DNA of 64,000 nucleotides from Laccaria trichodermophora (lineage: Eukaryota; Basidiomycota; Agaricomycetes; Agaricales; Hydnangiaceae): assembly GCA_018417955.1 (NCBI GenBank), contig JACTVC010000019.1:186001-250000 (forward strand), written 5' to 3'. Positions 31,698 through 43,615 of the stretch are shown piece by piece. Position 1 is the first letter of the stretch, and each line of letters opens with the position of its first letter. The translations under genes were made by a program, and so were the position numbers. Below the pieces are notes generated by a model. It saw only the letters and a list, made by a program, of their open reading frames with translations, did no database searches and was not told the origin of the DNA.

Positions 31698-32337
31698 TCA
31701 GTAGCCGCGATACCTATAATCTCCCACCTTCCTCCATGCCCACAACAAACCCAACACCGCAAACGCCACGGTAAACAGAAGGAAAAGGAAGAGCAGGGGC
31801 CCAGAGGCGCTGGCCGCCGCGTAGAGCCAAAGGTCTTGTTGAGTTTGTATGCCAATTGACAACGAACCGATGACGGCTGCGACTGTGCTATAAAATATCT
31901 CCTCGCATAGAAGTGAGGCGTAGCCGCGGAGTCTCCCACTGCTCGTATCTTCTGTGATGTCGTCGGGCTCCTCAACCCCTCGTGCAAGAAGCAAGAGGAG
32001 GTATACGATCGTGAGCACCGCGCCACCCGTTGACCCAATTTTTATCCAAGTGCGTATTGTAGCGCTTGCATCAATGATGCCCACAGCGCGAAAGACCACG
32101 TTTCCAAGTATTTGGAACATCGCATATTTTGCTGGGGAGAGTGCCGCTTCCGCAAAGGCGTGTGGCTGTGATTGGAAGAGGTGTCGCCATTGAGGTAGTG
32201 AAGACGCCTGCAGGCCTAAGTTGAGAGGCTATAGAGTTATAGGGGTTTAAAATTAGGATAGGGATCATGTATGACGTACATGTGTGTGTAAGACTTTCGA
32301 GGCCAAAGAATCCGTTCCAGCGACATCGTCCATGCAT
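31698..32337 (-). CDS. Small polytopic membrane protein
   Basis: Two exons, 32337-32280 and 32215-31698, with a GTACGT...CTTAG intron, give 191 residues in one frame. Hydrophobic segments: FQILGNVVFRAVGIIDA (weak), GAVLTIVYLLLLLARG, FYSTVAAVIGSLSIGI and ASGPLLFLFLLFTVAFAVLG, so three to four spans with a Trp/Arg/Tyr-rich cytosolic-type tail. The frame of the first exon is also open upstream of this ATG, so an additional 5' exon is possible. No family was recognised. Confidence 0.55.
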
Positions 32338-32429
32338 GCGGGCAACGAGCGATAGGTGTTCATGGAGGGCGACGAGAGTGTAGGATATAAGAGAAATTTA
32401 ATAGGCAGGGCTTTCAAGCCATGGAGTTT

Positions 32430-32818
32430 TTATATGAGTGCAGTTTCAGGCACGATGAGTTCCAGGACCTCTTCGTCTGGTAGGTTCAAAGATGACGAAG
32501 TGACAAAGATCGGAATCTCACCAGATAAATCGGCGTGTTCATCCCCAGCGAAACTTCATCCGGAAGGAAGCGCGGTCCCCTGTAGGGTAGACGGAGATCG
32601 ACATGGCCCACGCCATGTCAGCGCTTTAGTGGCGACGGGCTGGAGCATGGAGAGATGAGAAAGGAATAGTCAACTTGTGTCAAATGATACGGCCCAGCTG
32701 ATGGGCGCTTTGGCGGTCATGACAGGCCTAAGGAGATGAACCTGTTTCCCATCAAATTCCTGGAAATGGCGCTTGATGCGATCCCGTAGGTTATATGTAG
32801 ACCTCGTGCACAATTGGA
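32430..32818 (-). CDS. Possible exons of an unrecognised gene
   Basis: Two coding-like stretches follow each other on the minus strand. One (about 32818-32667) starts after a TTCAG acceptor and reads RDRIKRHFQEFDGKQVHLL and MTAKAPISWAVSFDT. The other (about 32565-32430) reads FAGDEHADLSGEIPIFVTSS and LPDEEVLELIVPETALI and then stops. The link between them needs an intron and one frame adjustment that I could not place. Composition is typical of protein, but I recognise no family and cannot give a start. Confidence 0.3.
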
Positions 32819-34341
32819 CCTGAAGCGATCTAAAGATTAAGTAGCACCAACAATTTTGACATGCCCCAACCCCCCAATCGAATTTTCATCGTCTTTCGCT
32901 CAGAAAAACCTCTCATGATCCCCGATTTTGAACAGGGCCAAAATAGGGCCGTCACCCGCACCGGTTTCCGTCCTTTACCGTTATCACATCGATTACAGAA
33001 GCCAGCCATCAACGACGCAGGCTTTCACCTTGAAACTACAAAAGGGCGGTGTATCACTTTGGACGACAAGCTGAAAGGCGGACTTGTGGGGAATATGACA
33101 AAAGGTCTTTGAGTGTATCGTCCACGGGGGCTTTGCGTGGGATGAGGACGGGTCACGCCGAGGTGAGAGTCCATTAAAATCGCCACTGAATCCTGAACGG
33201 ATGTCTTCCGCGTTTCAGAGTGTGGTCTCTTGTTTTCTATTTCGCATTCTAAGGCTCACAAAACTGTCGAGCGAAGATTTGTGGGTCGAGACTCGACTCC
33301 TTTTTCCAAGCGGGACTTGTTCCTTGTTCCTAGTGACGCGTCCAATAAAAAGTCACCTTGGACCAATTGCAACCCTCCTAAGTAGCAGTTCGCAAAAATT
33401 GCTCTACCCATCTCTTATATCACGTCTATCTTTTCCTTTTTCCTCGGCTTACACAGAGCTGGTCGCGATATTGTCCTCTCCAACAATTGGCAATCGATTT
33501 GGAATTAATCGTCGCGGTTGTCGAGCTCGCTTTTGCTTGAAGCTGCATTCAATTGAAACGATCCCTGATCGTTTTTTTTTGGTGTGCAAAGACGCGGAAG
33601 GCCGAGTTTTTCGGGCAATGCCTTCGGTCGCATTATGGGGACCAGCTTCTCCTGTTTCCCCTTCTGGCCTCCCCCACTCTCGGCTGTCAATAAATATGTA
33701 ATCAACTTCAATTTTCACATCTAGAATTTCTCCTAAATCGTGTCGTCCTTCAATGCCTTGAATTTTTTTGAGTGGGCCACCACTTGTGTGTTCAGCTGCA
33801 AGCTCTGAACATCCACAGTGCAAGCCATCATGGGAAGGGAATGCTGATCTGTGCCTTCCGAAATAACGGCAACAACACCAGGTGTTGAGCCGCGTGATTC
33901 AGATTTTCACAATGACCTAGCCAGACTCGGGGAAATCGCAAAGTTTGCTCATCCCCTCTACAGTTAGAACTGAAGTCGAGCAAGTGACCAATATTGCGTC
34001 AACAAGTCTACGGAAAGGACCGGATATCTAGGTTCAGGGACAACAAGGGAGAAGAAAAAAGAATTCGTGGATCACTTTTGAGGCCTCTTGAAGCGGCTTC
34101 GTTAGAAGCACACTGCGAGCCTTTCCCCGATTTAATTTTCTCCTTCCTTCTGGGTTCATTTGATCGTAGACCGCGATGGCCGTAATTTGGCAACTTGTGA
34201 TGGGATTGGTTCTGATTTTGGCTTCAGTGAGACGCGATTTCCGAGAATATACACTTTCATCCGAAGAACTGACGAGGCTAGACTGGTCGAACATGGGCTG
34301 TAAATTCAGGGAATAATGATTTGATGAAGAAGCCAAGCCAG
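32819..34341. other. Long stretch without a supportable gene
   Basis: Several open frames of 60-166 codons exist (for example 33201-33701 plus and 33449-33823 minus). None has a recognisable motif or a consistent intron structure, and they overlap each other on opposite strands. The right end is the 3' flank of COQ4. Confidence 0.4.
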
Positions 34342-35336
34342 TTAAGGAGTCTGTGCTGTCCGATGCCTTTCCGCTGCAGCCTTGGCCTCGCTCAGGGGTT
34401 TGCTCCATCTTGCCTCTGGCGGATCCCAAATGCCAAATTCAGTCTTCATGTCAGCGACGTTCTGACCCCAACGTTCCTCCCAGTAGACTGTTATCAAACT
34501 CCTGGAACTACCTCCACACTTCAAAGCCCAGGGAACAAATTCAGCGAAGAGCCGTTGTCGCTTTTGAGGCGTGAGGCGAACGGGCCCAACCAGGGCGGAC
34601 AATAAAGTCATAGGTAATCCGAGATTTGCAAACTCGAAATACTTGAGCGCGAGTTCAGATTCGACGTTGACTGGAAGGTTGCATATACAATGATAGAAAT
34701 CATGGCATTCACGATAGCGCTGCATGACGTAAGCTAGCTCTGGGTCGTCGATGTAATGAACCTTGGGGTGAAGGAAAATGAAGTTCGCGATTCAAGGGAA
34801 GATTAAATACACACCGGCTCTCGCGTATCTGGAGTCACTCCACACCGTTCTAGCCACGTGACGTAAGCCCGCCCAAATGTCCCCTCAGGAAAATGTGCTA
34901 ATTTGTTCAGGTCAATGGTGGAAGAATTTACTCTCGGCCGCTGCTTTAGCACCCTGCGACCCTCTATACTGTCCAGCATTTGGTCTCTCAAACGTGGTAA
35001 GGTAGGCCCCGCTGTCGTCTCTCCCAGAGCAGCTACCATGTCTATGCAATCATGAGTGTGAGTCCTATAATGAAAGAAACACAACATACCACCTCGACGA
35101 GGGTCCGCCAGGGACATAAAAGCTGACCCCACAGCCAGAACTGCGTTTTCAAACCAATGTAATGGGATATGACCTTCATACGCCGGTGTCGTCCTGATTA
35201 AACGTGTAGGGTGTGTACGACCCGGTAGGCGCTGCCACGTTTCTTGAGACCGCGATAGTGTATTAGGCAATCGCGCAAATGGCAAAGAAAAGGAACAAAG
35301 TGAAATTGGAAGCCTTGCACGGGCAGAAGACAACAT
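34342..35336 (-). CDS. COQ4: Ubiquinone biosynthesis protein COQ4, mitochondrial
   Basis: Three exons, 35336-35090, 35041-34815 and 34761-34342 (introns of 48 and 53 bp), close to 297 residues. The N-terminus is Arg/Ser-rich (MLSSARARLPISLCSFSLPF), as expected for a mitochondrial presequence. Family features: HIPLHWFENAVLAVGSAFMS, FPEGTFGRAYVTWL, the zinc-binding HDxxH-x11-E motif (HDFYHCICNLPVNVESE) and the C-terminal WEERWG region. COQ4 belongs to the matrix-side coenzyme Q biosynthesis complex and has recently been linked to ring modification. The length is normal for the family. Confidence 0.93.
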
Positions 35337-36552
35337 TGGAGGACAACACGAGAAAGAAAGTCGTCACACCTGCGTCACACTCTTCTATCTCAAGCGCTAA
35401 CGTTTGCGGCGCCCAATGCCCATCGCACAATTCACAGTCATCAATATAACTGCGCCGGCGAACTTCTATTATACAGCGCGACGACTTGTTTTGACTGGTT
35501 CCTTCCTGTTAAGGAGAGAAAATAGGACCCCCCGAACGTGCAATAAACGCGTTTCATTTCTTCTCGGCACATCGCATCGCAGGGTCCGAATTTTTGTTGC
35601 ATAGCAGGCGCTGCGGTGCTGGATAAGGCATTCGATCTATCTGTTTTCTCGACAGTTCACCGCCCTGCAGATCTATGTCTTGGGCGTGATGAGTTGCAAT
35701 CTCTAGGGCTTCAATCTGGACGTGGCCGAAACGTGTTCAATAGCTATTAATCAGCCTGGATCTCCTCTCCCTCTTGCCATGAACAACCATGAACTATCCG
35801 AACCCTTACACGAACCCTTATTTTTTGATAAGGGTTCGCTTCTGCGACTGATCTTCGGGGACTGGACCCTTCGAATCATAGGCCGGATTCAGGACGCGAA
35901 GAGAGTACCTGCTATCGATTAAGGGCACAGTCAAAAAGATCTAAACTTGGACCAAGTCGTATTATTGGGGCTGTCCTCTATGCTTTCGAGATTTCCTACT
36001 TCGTGGTTTGTCCGCTATCTGCTGTTACCTCGCTCCGTTGTATCATCCAACCATATGGACCGGTTTTCCCCGACCTGCTCGTGTTCGAAGAGTGGCCGGA
36101 CGTAACCATATTGTTCTGGATGTTACCAAGGTGCATTTTAATAGCTCGACTCTGTGCGTAAAGGCACATTGCATTTTGTTGGACTTCTTTGCGATAGGAA
36201 CTTGTCGAGGGAGTCCCAATTCTTGACGCGCTCCTGTTGATCGAATTAACTGCATTCATAGCAGTATCGCCAAACTATCGCGGTGGCCGGACCCTTTGGT
36301 GGACCCTGCATTCACGAGGCTACAATGCCTTGAGTGGCCATAGCAATTGGCAGCTATCTGAATTGCAACCGAACGTGGACAATGTTTGTTTGGCTGATTG
36401 AGAGTGGCCTATGCCCTCATATGGCTCACATGAGGTGGTTGGTGGCTCAGAGGCCACAAGCTACTTAAAGGCGGATTGTTTTGCTAGTGCTTAATCCTCT
36501 TCTTCCGACACGATCACCATAGTTCGCCTCTCCTCCCCTTCAACATTTCTTT
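35337..36552. other. Intergenic, divergent promoters likely, no gene supported
   Basis: 1.2 kb between the COQ4 start and the start of the C2H2 gene. Short open frames lack motifs. No repeat was recognised beyond a short self-complementary stretch around 35800-35840 (GAACCCTTA and TAAGGGTTC). Confidence 0.4.
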
Positions 36553-37487
36553 ATGGATCGTCCCTCTATCAAATGCCCCAATAAGGACGTCTATCGCCAC
36601 ACTCTTTTTGATGATTCTCAACTCGACACTGTCGTGAGGTCTTCCAGGACAGCCGATAAAACGAAGCGCTATTGCGTGTATTTCCCTGTGGATTTTATGC
36701 TCGAAGATATCCGCGCAAAGGAGGAAAAGTACTTCGAAGATGACCTTAGCACTTGGGAATATTCCGCTCCACCCTCTCGCAGTGCGAGCAACAGCTCTTG
36801 TAACACCTCATGCAGCACACCTGCGCAGGAAATTGCTATGCGTTTTCGTGCTGGTATGCCTATCGACTTCAACTTTAACGGCGCTCGACCTATCCCTCCG
36901 TCGTCCTCGGACTCATGTTCATCGGAGGGATTCTGCGATGAGCTTGATGAATCTGACTACGTTCAAATCGCCCCTGAGGGGTCCTGTAAACCATTCCCTC
37001 CTATTTCACGGATCCCGGCCCTGAATGACGCGGTGGGTGTCGACATACTACTGCACCGTCTTGTGCTTATGTAGTTTTTTCTTAGTACGAAGAAGCGGTC
37101 AGTATCATGAGGGTCCACGATAAGAGCGATCGACTTGCATGCCGCCGAGCAGGCTGCCGCGACACCGTCAAAAACGTAAAAGATCTAACGTATCATATTA
37201 CTGTCCACAATTTCCTTGAAGGGTAAGCCCGATGATGAAATTCGTTGAACCTTTTCCTAAACATCATTAATTCCCGCTTAGGAGTTACGCATGCCCCAAG
37301 TGCGACTTAAGTTATGAAGATCGGCGCCAATTTGATATGCATCCCTGCTGTCGCCGTCGCCTCTTCTCTAATCCTTCCTATGCTCTCAGAGGTGAGAGTT
37401 TTCTATTTGTGATCCCCTTCGTCCACTGACAAACATCACCACTCAGAGAGTTTCCGCAAGCTCCTCACCAGAATCATTTTTCAATAA
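36553..37487 (+). CDS. Small C2H2-type zinc-finger protein
   Basis: Four exons, 36553-37032, 37086-37222, 37282-37391 and 37447-37487, close to 255 residues. The N-terminal ~160 residues are Ser/Asp/Pro-rich with Cys-Ser repeats (SSCNTSCSTPAQ). The C-terminal part has a C-x4-C-x12-H-x3-H finger (CRRAGCRDTVKNVKDLTYHI then TVH). A second, incomplete finger (ACPKCDLSYEDRRQFDMHPC) ends in Cys rather than His. Such small proteins with atypical fingers are common in Agaricomycetes and are presumed nuclear. DNA binding is inferred only from the finger pattern. Confidence 0.7.
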
Positions 37488-39307
37488 TGTATTTTTTACC
37501 CGCCCTAATTTTCAACGATTGTAAATGACCACGACATACCCACTCACTGTACTTCTATGCATCCCCCGACCCCAATACCCTACTAGTCACTATACGCTCC
37601 TTTTTCATTATTATACGTTTCTGTCATCCCTGGAGGACTTTCATTACTTTACTCGCATCACATTCAAAAATCGGCGAACTGTCGTGAATATCAATATACA
37701 TTTGGACCAAGATACGTAACTTGAAATTTCGACGACGCCAAAATTAAAATCTTACAGTAAGAAAGTCGATCGTCAGGATCATCCTGAAACTGAGCGTGGC
37801 CGAAAAAGTCTAGGGAATGCCTACGGTATTAGCGCTTTGCTGAACCCGATTTAATCTGACCAAACCCCCGGATCCCAGTACCCGCCTATGACGAAGGGAT
37901 CGCGTTGAGATAAAAAGCTTGAGAACATATGAAAACGTTAAGTAGGCAATATGCGGCGCGGTTCACGTTTCACTCTCAAACTGAGCACGGCGTCGCATAG
38001 AAAGAGCCAAGCCACCAAAAATATCCAACATTTGTTATTCAGGAGGTTTGGCAAAAGCGATCAAGATCGTGGATTGAACAAGAACACGTCCGTATACGAT
38101 AACAAGCCAACTGATCGCGTTTACGATTCATTAGCGTTGCAGAACCACGATTAGGATTACTTATCGTTACTGTGCCCCTCGTTTTTTTGGGGGGTTTGCG
38201 CGTTGAGGAAATTTTGAAGCCGAGGCAATCGAGCGGCGCCGCAGAACAAGTCGTAAAAGGGGAAGGAAGAGAGGGAATGGAAAGGGGAAGGCCGAGAGCG
38301 TTTGTGTCGCATTTGCCAAGTTGCTCGATAGAGATCGGCGTATGTATTTTAAATTTGGACCGCTTCCTGCCCCGACCCCAACCCGACCCACTGGCAGGAG
38401 TCAACTCTTCCTCTCATTTGCCTCCGTAGAGGTCAGCAAGAAGCCTGCGCGGCGGTCTCGTTAAGGATGCGCCAGAAGGAATTCCGCAATGTTTCATTTC
38501 CTGGAAAACTGTGTTATTTCAAACACGGAAGGACGTGACAATTGTTGGCTACGTAGACCTTGTCGCCATCCTTGTCCTTATGCTCGTGGAGCTAGCAAGC
38601 GAGAGTACCGTAAAATTATTTCTGTTCCATTTTTGTGGACGAGAGGGGAACACCGAGAAGAGGAGAATGGAAGTCGACGGCGGATCATAGTGGATCATTG
38701 CCAGCGACTTGACCCATGGGCCATAAGAGGCAGATCTAAGAGCTTTGCCGGAACCATTTCTGCCATTTCACAACAACATTGTTAACTCCGTGCTATAGCA
38801 AAGCGTCAGGATCTCCTGGGATTCATCGTGTGCAGCGCTTATCAGAAGAGGTACAGCCAGAAATGACAAACACCCACATGACAACAGGACCGAGAACTCC
38901 CTTTTCCTCCTCTCTCGCAGGTTTAGTGAGGAATTGTGGAAGCAGGATCGATGGCCAACCATTCGTTGATGCTCCCTGAGAGGATGGGCGAGACCAGCTC
39001 TCAGGGAACATCAAAGAGGATGTCGAAACGATTAACAAGTTTTGGGTGGTCGCCGTCGTTGGCAACGATTCCTATGATTACGAAAAGTTCTCCGGTCCTC
39101 ATCGGAAGCGCACTGTACCATTTCCACCTTGTTTCAGGTGCGACGTGCCCAGGAGCGTGGCACCTCGAGAAGTCGGTGAGCTCTCAGAGGTGCGGATGAG
39201 GAGATGAAATTGGCAGTCGGGCCGAAAGCCAAATAAATTTACAAGACATAACCTCTACTGAAAAACTACTTCTTGTTATACAATAAAATGGTCGAAGGGA
39301 ATTTATA
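37488..39307. other. 1.8 kb without a supportable gene
   Basis: A stretch around 38985-39199 (plus) has protein-like composition (NIKEDVETINKFWVVAVVG) and ends at a stop, but no upstream exon or start could be joined. Otherwise nothing was recognised. Confidence 0.35.
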
Positions 39308-40382
39308 TCACTCTGAATCGTCAGAGCCCGTGGCAGAATCGGGGTATTTATTCATTGACTCTTCCCTGCATGCTCTCCCGCAGAAGTAATCAGTCTCGCT
39401 TTGCGGCATGACGAGGCACATAATGCATGGTGAAACGAGGCCCGAAGTAACTGCCTCCCTGCGAATGAGAACAAAATTAACGAAATCATCTCCAACTTCA
39501 GCACAAGAAAACTCACTCGCGATGCCGCATCGAACAGTATTCACTTGCTTTCACTCCTTTTTCGTCAACATGGACAGGCTTCCCGCAGCCAGGGATAAGG
39601 CACCCAATATTATCGGCAACTGGTTGCGTGCTAATATGAAGTTGAGCGGTGGGAAGCGTGTTCGATGAAGCTGCCAAGGTCACACCGTTAGTTACACCCT
39701 GCGGAATAGCCTGAGTGGCCGGCTGGTTGGTAAGATTAAGGAATGGGTTATTGGAATGTGAATTTGGTACAGGTTGTACCGCAGCTACCAGCCCTGGCTG
39801 GGACGCGGGTAGCTGGGTAGCGATCCCGGGAGCACTTGACGCGAGTAGAGCCTGTACTTGAGGAATTTGCTGGACAACCAATTCTGGTCAGAAGCAGGTG
39901 AGTCTAAGTTTTTCAGAATCGCAGAAAATACGAAACTGGCGATTTGAACAGGGTCGAAAGCAGGAGGCGCTCCTTGCTTCGGGGCGTTAAACCCGCTGCC
40001 TTTGGGGTACGTGGGTGCTTTCCCTGCTGCTGCCTGTCCCTGCGCCGGTCCTGTCTTGCCGCCGGGGTTCGCCAGGGAAGCGCAATTCTTGCCACAATAT
40101 TCAAAATTCGGGAATTTTGGCTTCTTGTGGCAATGCTGAATGGTGTTGGTCGGCTTCAGCGAAAAACAAAGAAGCTGAATAATTACGTTACAGAGTGTCG
40201 CTGCTTGACTTGCACAAGTTTTCGAACAGTACAAGTGATTCGAGAATTTGGGTTTCTGGTGACAGTACTGGCATGGAAGTCAGGAGCGACGCTATACGAT
40301 GTATCAAGAGGAAACATACGTCACAAAGCTGAGTGGATTGAGCGGGTAGTGTAGGTTGAACGATTGGTGCGCGGGTGGCCAT
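39308..40382 (-). CDS. Cys-rich zinc-binding-type array protein lacking the PARP domain
   Basis: Five exons, 40382-40320, 40267-40187, 40135-39937, 39883-39517 and 39458-39308, close to 286 residues. Four Cys modules occur in order. The first two share the form C-x2-C-x4-P-K-F...Y-C-x3-C-A (CDYCHQKPKFSNHLYCSKTC and CNHCHKKPKFPNFEYCGKNC). The third is a C-x4-C...YCSMRH module (from IPGCGKPVHV). The last is C-x2-C...FC-x3-C (CIMCLVMPQ...FCGRAC). A Pro/Gln/Ala-rich linker sits in the middle. The neighbours at 43616 and 45050 have the same module order followed by a PARP-like domain, while this gene stops after the modules. It could be a regulatory or adaptor version, or a truncated paralog that stayed open. 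One intron uses the weak donor GTTTCG. Confidence 0.8.
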
Positions 40383-40586
40383 CTTGGACTGGTCTGAGAA
40401 GAGTATCGATCTGCGTCAATTCGGGGGTGATCTTTAATACCTCGTTCAAGCACCTAATCCTCGAGGATAAGCATCAAACATGCATAAGATTTAGCAACCT
40501 ATCGCAAAATGGAAATACACGTGTTAAGCGCACTACGAACAGACATGAAACGGAAGTATCACAACGAGGCTGCCATCGATAGCAAC

Positions 40587-41765
40587 CTAGGGAGCCTCGC
40601 GGAGTTTGGCCCGTAGCCGCTCTAAAGCCTTCCCAAGTTCGTTACGTCCCCTCCGATCAGCTCCTACGCCCCAGAATGCATCTTTGTCGGAGTCCTACAG
40701 GTAAACGAATTAGTGGCCGGATGAGTTTGACATGTTCGTATGAAATCACCTCAACTAGTTCCGCATCGCCAGTCGAGAGGAGTTCAGCTTTCAGATCTGG
40801 ATGTTGCGTAAATTTGCACCACAATGCTTCGTCCATCTATTAATGTTTTAGAACGGAGTAGCATGAAAAAGACAGTCAGTATACCTTCTCAATATTGACT
40901 TGTTTCCAGTCCGTCCGAACTTCGGGCTGGAATCGACGAGCTTCAGAAAATGCAACACTTGGCCTTTCTGAACAAGTGCGGATGTGTTCGGCGAGATTTG
41001 GGCGATGCTTCTGGAACTGCGGTATGGTCAGTATATAGAGGGCGAATCGAGGACAAATGTAATTTTTACTTTGAAAGATTGAAATAGGTGTTCGCTAGTC
41101 GGGTACCTTTTGCCTTTGTAAACGACGGAGTGAGCAGAGAAATTTGTGAAGCCATAATGTGGGTCGGATTTGTTGTAGAACAAGATGCGGGGCCTTGTTG
41201 TGCTGACTTGAGGGGATAGCCGTTGTGGAGGAGGAGATCCAGGTGGTGTATTTGAGTTCGAAGCGTAAAGAGTAGCGCAGTTCTTGGCGCCAGGCCGTCG
41301 AGAGCGGTGGGTGCTGATTCTAGGCGAGTTTTCTCGCGAATCCTGAGTTCCAGGAGGTGAGATGTCCTCAGTAATCAGGACCTGTGTTTCTACGTAGGAT
41401 GGGGTGCGACTAATGGGTACCTGAGCATTCAACCCCGCTTCCTCGTTTTCTGGGACTTCGGTCAGAGAAAAGATCGTGTTCAAACTATTCGGGTCCCATT
41501 CAGAGGGTGGAGCGTCAGACGTCACGTAGACGGTACGCTTCCGTTCCTCAATGCGATATTGCACGGGAGCCTGCTTTGTCGTAGGGGATGTTCCCATCGA
41601 GAGCGCAGGTAGTGGTTTGTTCTTCGAAGAAGGCGAGGTGACGATGGTGATTGTTTTACGAGAGTGCATCAAGGGTGAAGCTAGACGATCTTTTGGGTGA
41701 TAAAAGGGATCTGAAAGCAAAAAGCGTCTTGAATCGGATTTCAACATTTCGTTTCGTGCAACCAT
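40587..41765 (-). CDS. NADAR-domain (YbiA/DUF1768) protein
   Basis: Four exons, all in phase 0 (41765-41070, 41016-40885, 40836-40750 and 40694-40587), give 340 residues. The first ~190 are Ser/Pro-rich and probably disordered. The C-terminal ~150 match the NADAR fold: ILFYNKSDPHYGFTNFSAHS, VVYKGKRYPTSEHLFQSFKF, EALWCKFTQHPDLKAELLST and FWGVGADRRGRNELGKALERL. Known of the family: NADAR proteins bind NAD/ADP-ribose derivatives, and characterised members remove ADP-ribose from guanine bases. The gene sits between the Cys-rich array gene (204 bp downstream, same strand) and a PARP-like gene (divergent), so it may counteract or process their products. That functional link is inference. Confidence 0.85.
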
Positions 41766-42467
41766 GGGTGAAGATATAACTTGGCTCCGGAGTCAGACAT
41801 CATGAGTCCAGAATCAAATATCAAACTCCGAATCAGACTTGTGGCTTCAGACAGGCATTCCATGACAATGCTTCGTGTGGATAACGCGAGTCCGGAATCA
41901 GTGTCAAAACCGCCAATGTCACGGGGTGAACCTCATGTGGTGTCACACACTTGTCACATTCCTCCTCACCATCAACATGCGCTTCCTCTCAATCTGTATA
42001 GAATGGACGATTGCAGAAAGTCCTGGATCTATGAGCTTTTAGACTCACGCAGTATGCAAGGATGCTTTAAGTACGCGGAGTGTGGCGTTTCCTAGCTTGG
42101 TCGCCGCCAGCATGCGCGTCTCGGTGTCGTACTATGGATGAGAGGGGTGAGCATCATCATCATATCTATTAGCTTCGAAGTTTACGTGAGTTAAACCGTG
42201 AAGGTGAAACCGAAAAGATATTAAAGTTCTCTCTTGACGACAAGGGCGCGATTATGAACGGAACATGAGGCGTCAAGAAACGTGCCCTCAACACGCCTTT
42301 CTGGCATGCAATTGCCCGATATGCAGCATTATGGTAATCCGAGCTTTCACAGCATTGTCCTCCCCGCTGATGCGGTGCTGTTTACTTGCAGGGACACAAT
42401 TCTAACTCCAGTATAATATTCTGTGGACGCAGAACTTGGCCTTCGCATTTCCAACGCAATTTTCGAG
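41766..42467. promoter_or_regulatory. Divergent region between the NADAR gene and a PARP-like gene
   Basis: 702 bp between two outward-facing starts. Near the NADAR end there are short imperfect direct repeats of the type TCCGGAATCAG / TCCAGAATCA / TCCGAATCAG (41788-41905). A ~100-codon open frame here is made of these repeats and is not supported as a gene. Confidence 0.4.
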
Positions 42468-43502
42468 ATGGCTTCAATCATCGACGAGTTTAGTTTCAAC
42501 CACCCTCAGAACCAGGGGTATAGTAAATCGAAGCGGCTGGTCCTTCTCCCTCAAAGCGATCCCAGTTATGTCATGTGTGAGTCGCTCACCTCATCATTTT
42601 AACATGTCAACACAACTCATTGTGCGACAGTGGAGAAGAAATTTTTGAAGGGCTGGAAGCATCCCAATAAGCAGAAACCTGCTGTCCACGCAATTTTCAA
42701 GGTTCTTTCGTCAGAAACGAGTCTTGAACCCTTTCATCAATACAGGTTTGTAACCTCGTAATATCAAACAAAAGTTGTTTCTGATCCAGCTACCAGAGCT
42801 CGTGTCGCAGCCCACCCTTCTCTTAATACTCAGAAGAAGAACCCCGCAAATGAACAATTATTGTTTCATGGTACAAACCGATGTTGTTTGTTAGTCGAGG
42901 ATGGGAATAGAGTCCGTCTTTGTGGTCTACCGCAGTGTCATCTATGTTGTGTGATACGCAACTCATTTGACGTTACTAAGTGTGGTAAGTGTCATCTACC
43001 ATCTGAATGGGTGACAAGCTCTGACCATTCCCCAGGTACAAAACACAAATTTCGGCGGTTTGGGAATGGAATATACACAACCGCGTGTTCGTCAAGTGGG
43101 TCCCATTCCTATTCTTACTCAGTGTCTTCACTGAACCATTTTCAGAAGCCGATGATTATACGAACAATGCAGACAATAATTGCAACCTTCGGGTGCTCTT
43201 AGTGAATCGCGTCATTGTTGGGAAACCTCACAAACGGCGTCAGAATGCTACCAATCTGACCGAACCACCATGCGGGCATCATTCTGTAAGTAAATTCTCC
43301 TCGCAGACGGATCCATGCTTACTTACTCGTGCAGGTCATCGGCGAGCCCGGTATTGATCTCAACTACGAAGAGACCGTCGTTTACTCAAACGACGCGATA
43401 CGTCCAGCATATCTCGTTGTGTATGGGGATGAACCACCTCGGACTCAATCTACAATGCAAACTCTCATAAAGACATTATTCAAGACACCTTTGGCACAAT
43501 GA
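42468..43502 (+). CDS. PARP-like ADP-ribosyltransferase, catalytic domain only
   Basis: Six exons, 42468-42576, 42631-42745, 42797-42984, 43036-43095, 43146-43285 and 43335-43502, close to 259 residues. ART signature H-Y-E: LLFHGTNRCCLLVED (His), SSKADDYTNNAD (Tyr) and LNYEETVVYSNDAIRPAYLV (Glu), with FGNGIYT before the Tyr. A Cys pair region (RLCGLPQCHLCCVIRNSF) inserted after the His is shared with the two other PARP-like genes here. H-Y-E is the triad of NAD-using PARPs that can elongate chains, so activity is plausible. Unlike its neighbours it has no Cys-rich array. A stop lies in frame 52 bp upstream of the ATG, so the array is not simply missed in the same exon. Confidence 0.85.
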
Positions 43503-43615
43503 GCACATTTATTCCATTATTTATCGCTTTCTAGGAGTAACTTATAAAGATTTATTTCCATATCGTTTTCACTGCAATCAATGGTCATCCCCTTGATCCC
43601 CCTTCACGTTTCTCT

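Noticed and set aside
32356..32658. Plus-strand open frame of 100 codons
   Set aside because: The opposite strand has the more protein-like reading here, so this one is taken as a shadow.
33201..33701. 166-codon plus-strand open frame
   Set aside because: No motif, overlaps an equally long minus-strand frame, and has no splice context.
41781..42095. 104-codon open frame in the NADAR/PARP intergenic region
   Set aside because: It consists of short TCCGGAATCAG-like repeats and lacks any domain.
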